Below, piece by piece: positions 46,594 to 55,267 of a stretch of 64,000 nt of DNA. The notes under the pieces were generated by a model. It did not search any database. It was not told the DNA's origin and saw only the letters and a list, made by a program, of their open reading frames with translations. The stretch's first letter is position 1. Each line of letters starts with the position of its first letter. Made by a program: the position numbers and the translations under genes. The stretch is from Ancylobacter oerskovii (GTDB lineage Bacteria > Pseudomonadota > Alphaproteobacteria > Rhizobiales > Xanthobacteraceae). The stretch is taken from positions 682,001 through 746,000 of the forward strand of contig NZ_JAHBGB010000002.1 in the NCBI RefSeq assembly GCF_018390555.1. Reading direction: 5' to 3'.

Positions 46594-47469
46594 ATGGTCG
46601 AGACCCGCCTCATCGACGGCAAGGGCTTTGCCGAGGACCTGCGCCGGCGGATCGCCGGCGAGGTCGCGGATTTCAAGGCATCGACCGGCGTCACGCCGGG
46701 CCTCGCCGTGGTGCTGGTGGGCGAGGACCCGGCCAGCGCGGTCTATGTCCGCAACAAGGGCAAGCAGACGCTGGAGGCCGGCATGGCCTCGATCGAGCAC
46801 AAATTGCCGGCCACCGCCTCCGAAACCGAGGTGCTGGCGCTGGTGGAGGCGCTGAACGTCGATCCGGCGGTGCATGGCATCCTCGTGCAGCTGCCGCTGC
46901 CGGGCCATATCGACGCGCAGAAGGTGCTCGCCACCATCGACCCGGCCAAGGATGTCGACGGCTTCCATGTGGTGAATGTCGGCCGCCTCGCGGTCGGCGC
47001 GGAGGCGCTGGTGCCCTGCACGCCGCTCGGCTGCGTGATGCTGCTGAAGCACCATCTCGGCAGCCTCGCCGGGCTGCGCGCCGTGGTGGTCGGCCGGTCC
47101 AACATCGTCGGCAAGCCGGTGGCGCAACTGCTGCTGCGCGAGGACTGCACCGTCACCATCGCGCATTCCCGCACCCGCGACCTGTCGGAGGAGTGCCGGC
47201 GCGCCGACATCCTGATCGGCGCGGTCGGGCGGCCGGAGATGATCCGCGGCGACTGGATCAAGCCGGGCGCCACGGTGATCGATGTCGGCATCAACCGGGT
47301 GGAAAAGCCGGGCGGCGGCACGCGACTGGTGGGAGATGTCGCCTTCGACGAGGCGCAGGGCATTGCCGGGCTGATCACCCCGGTGCCGGGCGGCGTCGGG
47401 CCGATGACCATCGCCTGCCTGCTGCAGAACACCCTCACGGCCGCGCGGCGACAGGTGGCGGCCGGCTGA
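46594..47469 (+). CDS. folD: Methylenetetrahydrofolate dehydrogenase / methenyl-THF cyclohydrolase
   Basis: A 291-residue bifunctional Fol[21 protein letters not shown] carries the catalytic Lys (YVRNKGK), [15 protein letters not shown] and DVDGFH are substrate-site motifs, and [16 protein letters not shown] is the NADP-binding loop. GGGGGAAGAG precedes ATG 46594. It converts 5,10-methylene-THF to 10-formyl-THF, the PurU substrate, and ends a one-carbon block starting at soxB. Confidence 0.95.
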   Translation: MVETRLIDGKGFAEDLRRRIAGEVADFKASTGVTPGLAVVLVGEDPASAVYVRNKGKQTLEAGMASIEHKLPATASETEVLALVEALNVDPAVHGILVQLPLPGHIDAQKVLATIDPAKDVDGFHVVNVGRLAVGAEALVPCTPLGCVMLLKHHLGSLAGLRAVVVGRSNIVGKPVAQLLLREDCTVTIAHSRTRDLSEECRRADILIGAVGRPEMIRGDWIKPGATVIDVGINRVEKPGGGTRLVGDVAFDEAQGIAGLITPVPGGVGPMTIACLLQNTLTAARRQVAAG

Positions 47470-47490
47470 CCGGCGGCCGACGCTCCCCGT

Positions 47491-48996
47491 TCAGATCGAC
47501 TGCGGGAAGCTGAACAGGTTGGTCGGGTCCACCGCCGCCTTGATCCGCTCCAGCCGCGCGAGATTGGCGCCGTAATAGCGGGCGCGCCAATCGGTGAGCG
47601 AGGCATCCGGGAAATTCTGGAACGCGCCCGCGCCGCCGAAGCGGTTCACCACGCCATAGAGCGCGTCCTGCCACGCCTTGGCGGCGCGCACGACCTCCGG
47701 CCGTGCCACATCCTCGGCATTCCACACCGCGCCGACCACGCCCAGCCAGCGGCTGTCGCGATGCACGAAGGCGGTGGCTTCCGGCGGCGTCTCGTTCACC
47801 TGCCCGCCGGTCTGGAAGAAGAACAGGCTGGCCTGCGCGCCGGTACCCGGCCATTGCCGCAGATGCTCGACGGCGGTTTCGAGGAAGGCCTCCGACGGCG
47901 CGTTCGCGAGAAAGGCGGAGCGCTCGCGGTACCAACCGGGCTCGCCGGGCTCCAGGAGGAAATGCTGGCCCTCCCAATAGGCGAGCTCGCGCATATCGGT
48001 GAAATCCGGCGCTGCCACGGCCAGCACCGGCGCCAGCAAGGCGAGGAATTCCTCGCGCGGCCCGGCATATTGCGCCAACAGGGTGAGCGGCACCTGCCGC
48101 CCCTTCGCCGCCAGCGCCGGGGTGACGCCGCCGAGCGCGATGCGCGAGCCGAGCACGCGCGGGCCGGCATCCGTGCAGGCGAACAGCGCCTTCGCCGCCT
48201 CCAGCGTCTTGTCGCGCCAGACGAGGCGCGCCACCGTCAGCCGCGTATCGACCGGCTGGGTTTCCAGCGTGAACGAGGTGCTGACGCCGAAATTGCCGCC
48301 GCCGCCGCCACGGATCGCCCAGAACAGGTCGGGCTCGTCCGTCTGCGACAGCGCCCGCACGCGGCCATCGGCGGTGACGATCTCGGAGGCGACCAGCCGG
48401 TCGGCGCCGACACCGAAGCGGCGCATGTTGAAGCCGATGCCGCCGCCGAGCAGGAAGCCGGCGGCGCCGACGGTCGGGCAGCGGCCATGGGTGATCATGC
48501 GCCCGGCGCCGCGCAGCGCCTCGTAGACCTGCGCATTGAGCGCGCCGGCGGCGACCCGCACCCGCCCGCTCGCCGCGTCATAGGCGATGGCGTCCATCGG
48601 TGTCATGTCGAGGACGACGCCGCGGCTGGTGGAGAAGCCGGCATAGGAATGGCCGCCGCCGCGAAGGGCGAACGGCATCTCGTGCTCCTGGCACCAGGCC
48701 AGCACCTCGGCGATCATCCGCGGCGACCGGCACGGCACGATGGCCTCCGGCCGGACCTGCTCGAAGCGCAGATTGTTCGGCAGCGCCTCGGCGGCGAATT
48801 GCGGGCTCGACGGGCGCAGCAGGTCGTCGCCGGCGATGCGGGCGAGCCGATCCCAGCGATCCGGCACGATGGCGGGTGCGGCGGGGATGGGCGAGGAGGC
48901 TTCCTGACCGAGAAGCGGCCCGATCCCCAGCGCGGTGGCGGCCGCCGCGCCGCCGGCCAGCACGCCGCGGCGCGTCACCCGTGCTCTATCGCTCAT
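47491..48996 (-). CDS. Tat-exported FAD-linked oxidase (berberine-bridge-enzyme type)
   Basis: A 501-residue oxidoreductase. The N-terminal MSDRARVTRRGVLAGGAAAATALG is a twin-arginine signal. The PCMH-type FAD domain has His116 in LRGGGHSYAG and Cys173 in GRCPTVG, the two residues that hold FAD bicovalently in this family, and a C-terminal BBE segment (YYGANLARLERIKAAVDPTNLF). It would oxidise an alcohol or sugar-like compound in the periplasm; substrate unknown. GGGAGGG supports ATG 48996 over upstream codons. Confidence 0.88.
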   Translation of the reverse strand: MSDRARVTRRGVLAGGAAAATALGIGPLLGQEASSPIPAAPAIVPDRWDRLARIAGDDLLRPSSPQFAAEALPNNLRFEQVRPEAIVPCRSPRMIAEVLAWCQEHEMPFALRGGGHSYAGFSTSRGVVLDMTPMDAIAYDAASGRVRVAAGALNAQVYEALRGAGRMITHGRCPTVGAAGFLLGGGIGFNMRRFGVGADRLVASEIVTADGRVRALSQTDEPDLFWAIRGGGGGNFGVSTSFTLETQPVDTRLTVARLVWRDKTLEAAKALFACTDAGPRVLGSRIALGGVTPALAAKGRQVPLTLLAQYAGPREEFLALLAPVLAVAAPDFTDMRELAYWEGQHFLLEPGEPGWYRERSAFLANAPSEAFLETAVEHLRQWPGTGAQASLFFFQTGGQVNETPPEATAFVHRDSRWLGVVGAVWNAEDVARPEVVRAAKAWQDALYGVVNRFGGAGAFQNFPDASLTDWRARYYGANLARLERIKAAVDPTNLFSFPQSI

Positions 48997-49110
48997 GTCG
49001 CCCTCCCCCGCGCCGGTGTCACCAGCGTCTTGTCCTGCCCGGTGTCTTACGCCGTCCGCGGTTTGGGAAGTGTTAGCACCCATCGGTCAGCACATGAGCG
49101 CGCAACGCAA

Positions 49111-49142
49111 AACGCCCGCGACGGTCCCCCGTCGCGGGCGTT
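49111..49142 (-). terminator. Intrinsic terminator of the MFS gene
   Basis: AACGCCCGCGAC pairs perfectly with GTCGCGGGCGTT (12 bases) around an 8-base loop; on the minus strand the stem is followed by TTGCG after a GTTTT run. It lies 22 bases after the stop of the MFS gene. Confidence 0.8.
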
Positions 49143-49163
49143 CGCAAGGCACAGCCGGGTGGC

Positions 49164-50516
49164 TCAGTGCTCGATGTCGACGTCCTTGGTCTCCGGGCCG
49201 AGCAGCAGCGCCACCAGCGTGATGAAGGCCATGGAGGACAGGTAGACGCCGACCCAGAACGGCGAGCCATTGCCATAGCGCCACAGCGCCACCGCGATGA
49301 ACGGCGCCACCGCCGCGCCGAGGATCGAAGACACGTTGTAGGCGATGCCCGAGCCGGTGTAGCGCACATTGGCCGGGAACAGCTCCGGCAGCAGCGCCCC
49401 CATCGGGCCGAAGGTCATGCCCATCAGCGTGAAGCCGAGGATCAGCCACGCCATCACGCCCAGCGGGCCGGCGGCCAGCATCGGCACCCAGACGAAGCCG
49501 AAGGCGATGATGCCGAGCGTGATCCAGATCAGCGTGCGGCGACGGCCCCAGCGGTCGGCCCACGGGCCGGACAGCAGGGTGAAGATGCCGAAGAACACCA
49601 CGCCGCCGATCATCATCAGCACGAAGGTGCGGTAGTCGTAGCCGAGGCCGGGCACCGCGGCGCCCGGGGCGGCGCGGCCATAGCTGAGCGAGAAGGTGGT
49701 CATCAGGTAGAAGAGCACATAGGTCGCCAGCATGTAGAAGGTGCCGAGCACGATCGCCTTGAAGTGGTTCTGGAAGGCGGCGGCCAGCGGCACGCGGGTG
49801 ACCTTGCCCTTCTGCACCGTCTTCTCGAAGGCCGCGCTCTCGACGAGGTTGAGCCGCACCCACAGCCCGACGATCACCATGACGATGGAGAACAGGAACG
49901 GGATGCGCCAGCCCCATTCCAGGAAGGCCTGCGAGGGACGCGAGGGATCGTCGGAGGGCAGCACCGCGGCGATGATCAGGAACAGGCCGTTGGCGACGAT
50001 GAAGCCGATCGGCGCGCCGAGCTGCGGAAAGGTGCCGTACACCGCCCGCTTGCCCTTGGGCGCGTTCTCGGTGGCGACCAGCGCCGCGCCGCTCCACTCG
50101 CCGCCGAGCGCGAAGCCCTGCGCCAGACGCATGATGACCAGTAGCGCCGGGGCGAGCCAGCCGGCCATCTCATAGGTCGGCAGCGCGCCGATCAGGAAGG
50201 TGGCGATGCCCATGGTGAGCAGCGCGCCGACCAGCGTCGCCTTGCGGCCGCGCTTGTCGCCGAGATGGCCGAAGAAGATGGCGCCGAGCGGGCGCGCCAC
50301 CATCGCCGCGCCGAATACCGCCAGCGAGGCGAGCAGCGCCACGGTGTCGTCGCCGGCCGGGAAGAACAGATGCGGGAACACCAGCACCGCCGCGGTGGCG
50401 TAGACGTAGAAATCGTAGAACTCGATCGTGGTGCCGATCAGGCTGGCGAGAATGACGCGGGAACGCGGATTGGCGACGGCGGGTTCCGCCCGCTCCGCGG
50501 TGGCTGCAAGGGACAT
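49164..50516 (-). CDS. MFS transporter, metabolite:H+ symporter (MHS) type
   Basis: A 450-residue carrier with about 12 membrane helices. SLIGTTIEFYDFYVYATAAVL is the MHS N-terminus (residues ~29-49), FFGHLGDKRGRKATLV is the loop 2-3 motif and GPWADRWGRRRTLIW its repeat in loop 8-9. The family (ProP, ShiA, KgtP, CitA) moves osmolytes, dicarboxylates or aromatic acids. Substrate cannot be assigned; glycine betaine or a related methylated amine would suit the surroundings but is speculation. Confidence 0.88.
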   Translation of the reverse strand: MSLAATAERAEPAVANPRSRVILASLIGTTIEFYDFYVYATAAVLVFPHLFFPAGDDTVALLASLAVFGAAMVARPLGAIFFGHLGDKRGRKATLVGALLTMGIATFLIGALPTYEMAGWLAPALLVIMRLAQGFALGGEWSGAALVATENAPKGKRAVYGTFPQLGAPIGFIVANGLFLIIAAVLPSDDPSRPSQAFLEWGWRIPFLFSIVMVIVGLWVRLNLVESAAFEKTVQKGKVTRVPLAAAFQNHFKAIVLGTFYMLATYVLFYLMTTFSLSYGRAAPGAAVPGLGYDYRTFVLMMIGGVVFFGIFTLLSGPWADRWGRRRTLIWITLGIIAFGFVWVPMLAAGPLGVMAWLILGFTLMGMTFGPMGALLPELFPANVRYTGSGIAYNVSSILGAAVAPFIAVALWRYGNGSPFWVGVYLSSMAFITLVALLLGPETKDVDIEH

Positions 50517-50859
50517 TGTCGAAAAGGCTCCGTAGGCGGCGGCGCGCTAGGGATTCTCATGGGATCCTGGGGCGCGCGCTTGACGAGAACGGGCGCGACC
50601 GTCTCCGGCCGGCGCCCGCGCGATTAGCGCTCGTCATATACCGGGCCTGCGACATATTGAACCGCGCTCAGCGCATGGCTGGATAATTCTATGGTCGCAT
50701 AAGGCAGGCCGGCGACATTTTCTTTCGTGGATGTTTCATCGCCTGTTGGCACAGCAGCGTCACTCAGGAGTCTGCCGCATATCGTTGTAGGCCACTGCGG
50801 TTGAGAATAGCCTACGTAGCTACCAAAGGGAATCGTGATAAATTTTGGTGAGGTTGACG
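50517..50859. other. Intergenic region at the left edge of a low-GC island
   Basis: From about 50640 the base composition changes from very GC-rich to nearly balanced. I see no repeats of the local families, no tRNA and no obvious att-like direct repeat shared with the right edge near 51895. A possible gene remnant on the minus strand is listed separately. Confidence 0.6.
50624..50842 (-). pseudogene. Possible C-terminal gene remnant
   Basis: The minus strand is open through this low-GC stretch and encodes a protein-like tail (FITIPFGSYVGYSQ...VQYVAGPVYDER) ending at TAA 50624. There is no good start until a GTG about 44 codons from the end, and the frame's upstream part is antisense to the DUF3800 gene. 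It may be the remaining 3' end of a gene cut off by acquisition of that gene, or chance. I do not recognise the family. Confidence 0.2.
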
Positions 50860-51816
50860 ATGCGGTTAATTTACGCGGACGAGGCAGGAACCGCCCCGGC
50901 AGAACCCGTGCGTGTAGTTGCCGCCGTGATAGTCGAAGCCGACAAGCAATGGGCAACTGTCGATGCTGCCATCAAGGAGCTGATTAACGCAAATGTCCCT
51001 ACTGAATTCCAGAAGGGATTTATTTTTCACGGAAAAGAAATATTCAATGGCGGTAAAAATATCAATCGAAATTCCTGGCCAATCCAAGAGCGTATGGAGT
51101 TTTTCAAACAGTTTTTATCCATACCTCGGCAACACAACATTCCCATCGCACTTGGAATTACATTTAATGGCATCCATGATAAGCGCGCCTCAGAAATCGA
51201 GACAAAAACCGGAAAGAAGATCCCCATACCGATGCATCGATTCGAACATTTGTCCGCATTTCAAAGATGCATGGAGCGGACAGATTGGTTCATACATAAG
51301 TATTTATCCGGATTAGAAACCGGCAAAGTTGTGGCAGAAGATCTACCGGAAGCAAGAGAAATACTCACAAATTCCGGCTTTATGTTCCGCGACCACCCCA
51401 TCGAAATGACGGAAGAACATCTTCTCGCCGAGCCTTGGCAGAAGGAACTCGGTATAAAAGCAGCAGCCCACACATATGCGATCAGACATATTGTCGACGT
51501 TCCGCATTTTGTGGACAAGAGCGGAGCGCCGATTCTTCAGCTGGCTGACGCGTGCGCGTTCTCGTTTCGCCGCTATCTCTCCAGACAGACGTACGGAGAC
51601 GATCTCGTGCTCGCGATGCTAGGCGATCAAGAAGGATCGAATTTTCTTGCTCGCGACGCATGGTTTTCGGGTAGTTCCAGCGGCCTATTCAACACTAGGT
51701 CATATTGGAGCGAGCAGCAGCATCGGCAAGAAGCTGAAATCAGGATGATGCTGCAGTTTAAACGTCTGCTTGAGCAAGCTGTATCAGACCCATCCACATC
51801 ACCGTCTCACAGATAA
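50860..51816 (+). CDS. DUF3800 domain protein in a low-GC island
   Basis: A 318-residue protein. It opens MRLIYADEAG, the D-E motif of DUF3800 (usually DESG), and later has VDKSGAPILQLADACAFSFRR, matching the family's QLAD motif. The fold is thought to be RNase H-like; function unknown, and members often occur in genomic islands. Start ATG 50860 follows GGTGAGG; TTG and GTG codons just upstream are alternatives. Codon use (AAA, ATT, AGA, TTT frequent) differs sharply from all neighbours, indicating recent horizontal acquisition. Confidence 0.8.
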   Translation: MRLIYADEAGTAPAEPVRVVAAVIVEADKQWATVDAAIKELINANVPTEFQKGFIFHGKEIFNGGKNINRNSWPIQERMEFFKQFLSIPRQHNIPIALGITFNGIHDKRASEIETKTGKKIPIPMHRFEHLSAFQRCMERTDWFIHKYLSGLETGKVVAEDLPEAREILTNSGFMFRDHPIEMTEEHLLAEPWQKELGIKAAAHTYAIRHIVDVPHFVDKSGAPILQLADACAFSFRRYLSRQTYGDDLVLAMLGDQEGSNFLARDAWFSGSSSGLFNTRSYWSEQQHRQEAEIRMMLQFKRLLEQAVSDPSTSPSHR

Positions 51817-51904
51817 ATAGACACGAAAGTTTCCACTCTTTGAAAATGAAGGTATTCGATTTATTGGCCAATGCAACCTCAACTCCCTAAGCTGACATTC
51901 CCCC

Positions 51905-53299
51905 TCACCCCCGCGACAGGCGGTTCCAGGCATCGAGGCCGGCGATCTTGTAGGCCTCGGCGAGCGTCGGGTAGTTGAAGGTGTTCTCGATGAAATAGTC
52001 GATGGTGCCCTTCAGGTTGAGCACCGCCTGGCCGATATGGATCAGCTCGGTGGCGCCCTCGCCGACAATGTGCACGCCGAGCAGCCGGCGGGTCTTCACC
52101 GAGAAGATCATCTTCATCATGCCGGTGTTCAGCCCCATGATGTGGCCGCGCGAGGTCTCGCGGAAGCGGGCGATGCCGCATTCATAGGGGATCTCGCGCT
52201 TGCGCACCTCCTCCTCGCTCATGCCGACGGTGGACATCTCCGGCACGGAATAGATGCCGTAGGGGAAGAATTCCGGCGGCGGCGGCGGCGCCAGCCCGAA
52301 GGCGTGGCAGGCGGCGACGCGCCCCTGCTCCATCGAGGTGGAGGCGAGGCTGGGAAAGCCGATGACGTCGCCGGCGGCATAGATGTGCGGCACCGAGGTC
52401 TGCAGCGTCTTCGGATCGACCTGGAGCCGGCCGCGATGGTCGACCTCCAGCCCCGCCGCGCCGAGATTGAGCGTGTCGGTGGCGCCGACGCGGCCGGCGG
52501 CGAAGAGCAGCATCTCGCTCGACACCGTGCGGCCGTCGGAAAGCCGGCAGATCGGGTGCCCGTCATGGCCGAGCTCGATGGCGGCAACCTTGGAGCCGAG
52601 GCGCAGCGAGACGTTGCGGTCGCGCAGTTCGTGGGTGAACTCCTCGATCAGTTCCTTGTCGATGAAATCGAGGAAGCTGGAGCGCGGCTCGATCAGCGTC
52701 ACCTGCACGTCGAGCGCGCTGAAGATGGTGGCGTATTCGACGCCGATCACCCCGGCGCCGATCACCGCCAGGCTGCGCGGCAGGCGCGGCAATTCGACGA
52801 TCTCGTCGCTGTCGAAGACGCTGGTGCCGTTGAACGGCACATAGTCCGGCCGGAACGGCCGGGTGCCGACCGCGACGAGGATATGCGCGCCGGAGACCGT
52901 GGTGTGCTCGCCGGTCTCGCCGGTGATCTCGACGTCGTGCGGCGACACGAAGCGGGCCTCGCCGCGGGCGGTCCTGACGCCGTTGCGGCTGAACTGATGC
53001 TCGAGCACCTCCACCTCGTGGTCGAGCGTCTTGTGCAGCCGCGCCATCAGGTCGGGCGCGCCGATATCCTGCTTCACCCGGTAGGAGCGGCCATAGAAAC
53101 CGCGCTCGCGCCAGCCCGACAGGTTGAGCACGGTCTCGCGCAGCGTCTTGGAGGGGATGGTGCCGGTATGCACGGAGACGCCGCCCACCCGGCGGCCTTT
53201 CTCCACCACCAGCACCGACTTGCCGAGCTTGGCGGCCTGCACCGCGGCGCGGCGCCCGGAAGGACCGCTGCCGATGACGATCATCTCATAGTCATGCAT
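51905..53299 (-). CDS. sthA: Soluble pyridine nucleotide transhydrogenase (Si-specific)
   Basis: A 464-residue flavoprotein of the disulfide-reductase fold: MIVIGSGPSGRRAAVQAAKLG (FAD, residues 6-26), VIGAGVIGVEYATIF (NAD(P)) and a C-terminal dimer domain (HIVGEGATELIHIGQ). The redox disulfide is absent: the usual cysteine region reads VSVHTGTIPSK (residues 41-51), as in SthA rather than lipoamide dehydrogenase. It balances NADH and NADPH pools. No operon partner; the DUF3800 island lies just downstream, convergent. Confidence 0.92.
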   Translation of the reverse strand: MHDYEMIVIGSGPSGRRAAVQAAKLGKSVLVVEKGRRVGGVSVHTGTIPSKTLRETVLNLSGWRERGFYGRSYRVKQDIGAPDLMARLHKTLDHEVEVLEHQFSRNGVRTARGEARFVSPHDVEITGETGEHTTVSGAHILVAVGTRPFRPDYVPFNGTSVFDSDEIVELPRLPRSLAVIGAGVIGVEYATIFSALDVQVTLIEPRSSFLDFIDKELIEEFTHELRDRNVSLRLGSKVAAIELGHDGHPICRLSDGRTVSSEMLLFAAGRVGATDTLNLGAAGLEVDHRGRLQVDPKTLQTSVPHIYAAGDVIGFPSLASTSMEQGRVAACHAFGLAPPPPPEFFPYGIYSVPEMSTVGMSEEEVRKREIPYECGIARFRETSRGHIMGLNTGMMKMIFSVKTRRLLGVHIVGEGATELIHIGQAVLNLKGTIDYFIENTFNYPTLAEAYKIAGLDAWNRLSRG

Positions 53300-53429
53300 G
53301 CCCGGCGTCGCTCCTCATGGCCCATCTGCGCCAAATGCACGATGAATGCCAAGCCGGTATGACGTTCCGCGTTCCCGCCCGGGCATTTCCCGGCTAAAAC
53401 GGCACCCACCAGCATGAGGGAGAGGTGCC

Positions 53430-54113
53430 TTGGCAGGACAGCGGCGGCAGGCTGAGGGCGGCGCGAAGACGGCCGACGCGGCGGAAGCGACCGGCGCGGA
53501 CGAGCTGCGCACCGGCTCGGGGGCGCCGGCCACCAATGAGCGCACGCTGGAACAGGCGCTCGGCCTGCAGGTGCGCGCCATCCGCCGCGAGCTCGACCTC
53601 ACGGTCTCCGATCTCGCCAGCGCCGCCGGCATCTCGGTCGGCATGCTGTCCAAGATCGAGAACGGGCTGATTTCCCCCTCGCTTGGCACCCTGCAGGCGA
53701 TCTCAACCGTGCTGAACGTGCCGATCTCCAACCTGTTCGCCGGATTCGAGGAGAAGCGCGACTGCTCCTTCGTGCCGGCCGGACAGGGCGTGCATATCGA
53801 GCGGCGGGGCACCAAGGTGGGGCACCAATACGAGCTGCTCGGCCATGCGCTGGGCGGCGAGGTGGCGGTGGAGCCCTATCTCATCACGCTGAGCGAGGAA
53901 GCGGTGCCCTATACCGGCTTCCGCCATGCCGGGGTGGAGTTCCTCCACATGCTCAGCGGCGAGGTCGTCTACCGCCACGGCGACCGCACCTACCACCTGC
54001 GGCCCGGCGATTCGCTGATGTTCGACAGCGCCGCCACCCACGGCCCGGAAGAGCTGCTGGTGCGGCCGATGACCTATCTGTCGATCATCATCTACCCGCG
54101 CGATCCGCTCTGA
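53430..54113 (+). CDS. XRE-family regulator with C-terminal cupin domain
   Basis: A 227-residue regulator. The HTH is at residues ~45-100 (LGLQVRAIRRELDLTVSDLA, GISVGMLSKIENGLISPSL, TLQAISTVLNVPISNLF) and the cupin sensor at ~140-215 (FRHAGVEFLHMLSGEVVYRH, YHLRPGDSLMFDS). The start is most likely TTG 53430 behind GGGAGAGG; in-frame ATG codons are lacking upstream. It lies directly before the glxBCD-like operon and is the likely controller of it, with candidate operators at 54289-54319. Confidence 0.87.
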   Translation: MAGQRRQAEGGAKTADAAEATGADELRTGSGAPATNERTLEQALGLQVRAIRRELDLTVSDLASAAGISVGMLSKIENGLISPSLGTLQAISTVLNVPISNLFAGFEEKRDCSFVPAGQGVHIERRGTKVGHQYELLGHALGGEVAVEPYLITLSEEAVPYTGFRHAGVEFLHMLSGEVVYRHGDRTYHLRPGDSLMFDSAATHGPEELLVRPMTYLSIIIYPRDPL

Positions 54114-54145
54114 GGGGTGACGCAGTTCTCGCTTTCCTCCCAGTC

Positions 54146-54254
54146 CCCCTCATCCTGAGGTGCCCGGCGCCAGCCGGGCCTCGAAGGATGGTCTCCGGGT
54201 GCGCCAAAGCGAGCCTCCTTCGAGGCTCGCCGCGCTCGCACCTCAGGATGAGGG
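54146..54254. repeat. Long inverted repeat before the glx operon
   Basis: CCCTCATCCTGAGGTGCCCGG...CTCGAAGGATG mirrored by CTTCGAGGCTCGCC...CACCTCAGGATGAGGG. Same family as 4617-4731, 32421-32531 and 46436-46548. Confidence 0.8.
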
Positions 54255-54288
54255 TGTGTGGGTTGGCTGGAAGGTGAAGGCCCTGTTA

Positions 54289-54319
54289 TTTCCTCACAGG
54301 AAAAATTTATTCCGCACAG
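54289..54319. promoter_or_regulatory. Candidate operators of the XRE-cupin regulator
   Basis: TTTCCT-CAC-AGGAAA (54289-54303) is a perfect 6-base inverted repeat. TTCCTCACAG (54290-54299) recurs as TTCCGCACAG (54310-54319) exactly 20 bases on, about two helical turns. The cluster sits 67-97 bases before the first gene of the operon. Confidence 0.55.
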
Positions 54320-54385
54320 ATTGACGACCTGCCGGCTTGCCCGTACATGTCGATCCGACATCAAGTGCAGCGGGGAGACGCGCTC

Positions 54386-55267
54386 ATGTGCGGAATTGTC
54401 GGCCTCTTCATCAAGGATCCGAAGCTGGAGCCGCAGCTTGGCGCATTGCTCGCCGAGATGCTCGACATCATGTGCGACCGCGGGCCGGATTCGGCCGGCT
54501 TCGCCGTCTATGGCAGCGGCAAGGACGGCACGGTGAAGCTCACCCTGCGCGGCCCGGCCGGCACCGACTTCGCCGCCATCGGCACCGCGCTCGGCCATGA
54601 GGTGACGCCGCGCGACACCCATGCGGTACTCACCGTGCCGGCCGCTGCCGAGGCGGATGTGCGCGCCGCGCTGAAGAGCCGGTTCCCGGCCATCGACGTG
54701 ATCAGCACCGGCGCCCGCATGGAGCTCTACAAGGAGATCGGCCTGCCCGCCGACGTCGCCAAGCGCTTCAAGCTGGAGACGATGAGCGGCACCCACGCCA
54801 TCGGCCACACCCGCATGGCGACCGAGAGCGCGGTGACGACGGATGGCGCCCACCCCTTCTCCACCGGCTCCGACCAGTGCCTGGTGCATAACGGCTCGCT
54901 GTCGAACCATGCCGGCCTGCGCCGCCGGCTGGAGCGCGAGGGGCTGACGCTGACGACCGAGAACGACAGCGAAGTCGCCGCCGCCTATCTCACCTACCGG
55001 ATGCGCGAGGGTGATACGCTCGGCGAGGCGCTGGAGCATTCGCTCGGCGATCTCGACGGCTTCTACACCTTCGTGGTCGGCACCGAGAGCGGCTTCGGCG
55101 TGCTGCGCGATCCGATCGCCTGCAAGCCGGCTGTGATGGCCGAGACCGATCAATATGTCGCCTTCGGCTCGGAATACCGCGCGCTCGCCGGCCTGCCGGG
55201 CATCGAGAACGCTCGCGTCTTCGAGCCGGAGCCGGCCAAGGTTTATTTCTGGGACCGCGCAGCATGA
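54386..55267 (+). CDS. glxB: Class II glutamine amidotransferase (GlxB / N-methylglutamate synthase MgsA family)
   Basis: A 293-residue protein. ATG 54386 gives MCGIVGLFIKDPKLE, exposing the N-terminal nucleophile Cys after Met removal as needed in this class, with GGGGAGA upstream; the frame opens 13 codons earlier without that feature. RGPDSAGFAVYG, HAIGHTRMATESAVTTDGAHP and LVHNGSLSNH are glutaminase-site motifs. It equals the amidotransferase domain of glutamate synthase split off as a separate protein. In the N-methylglutamate pathway (MgsA) the substrate is gamma-glutamylmethylamide rather than glutamine. The stop overlaps the next ATG. Confidence 0.9.
   Translation: MCGIVGLFIKDPKLEPQLGALLAEMLDIMCDRGPDSAGFAVYGSGKDGTVKLTLRGPAGTDFAAIGTALGHEVTPRDTHAVLTVPAAAEADVRAALKSRFPAIDVISTGARMELYKEIGLPADVAKRFKLETMSGTHAIGHTRMATESAVTTDGAHPFSTGSDQCLVHNGSLSNHAGLRRRLEREGLTLTTENDSEVAAAYLTYRMREGDTLGEALEHSLGDLDGFYTFVVGTESGFGVLRDPIACKPAVMAETDQYVAFGSEYRALAGLPGIENARVFEPEPAKVYFWDRAA

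Noticed and set aside
50517..51900. Integrative element with att sites
   Set aside because: I could not find a flanking direct repeat, tRNA end or integrase; only the composition change is supported.
51905..53299. Dihydrolipoamide dehydrogenase
   Set aside because: The active-site disulfide cysteines are replaced (VHTGTIPSK), and the rest matches soluble transhydrogenase.
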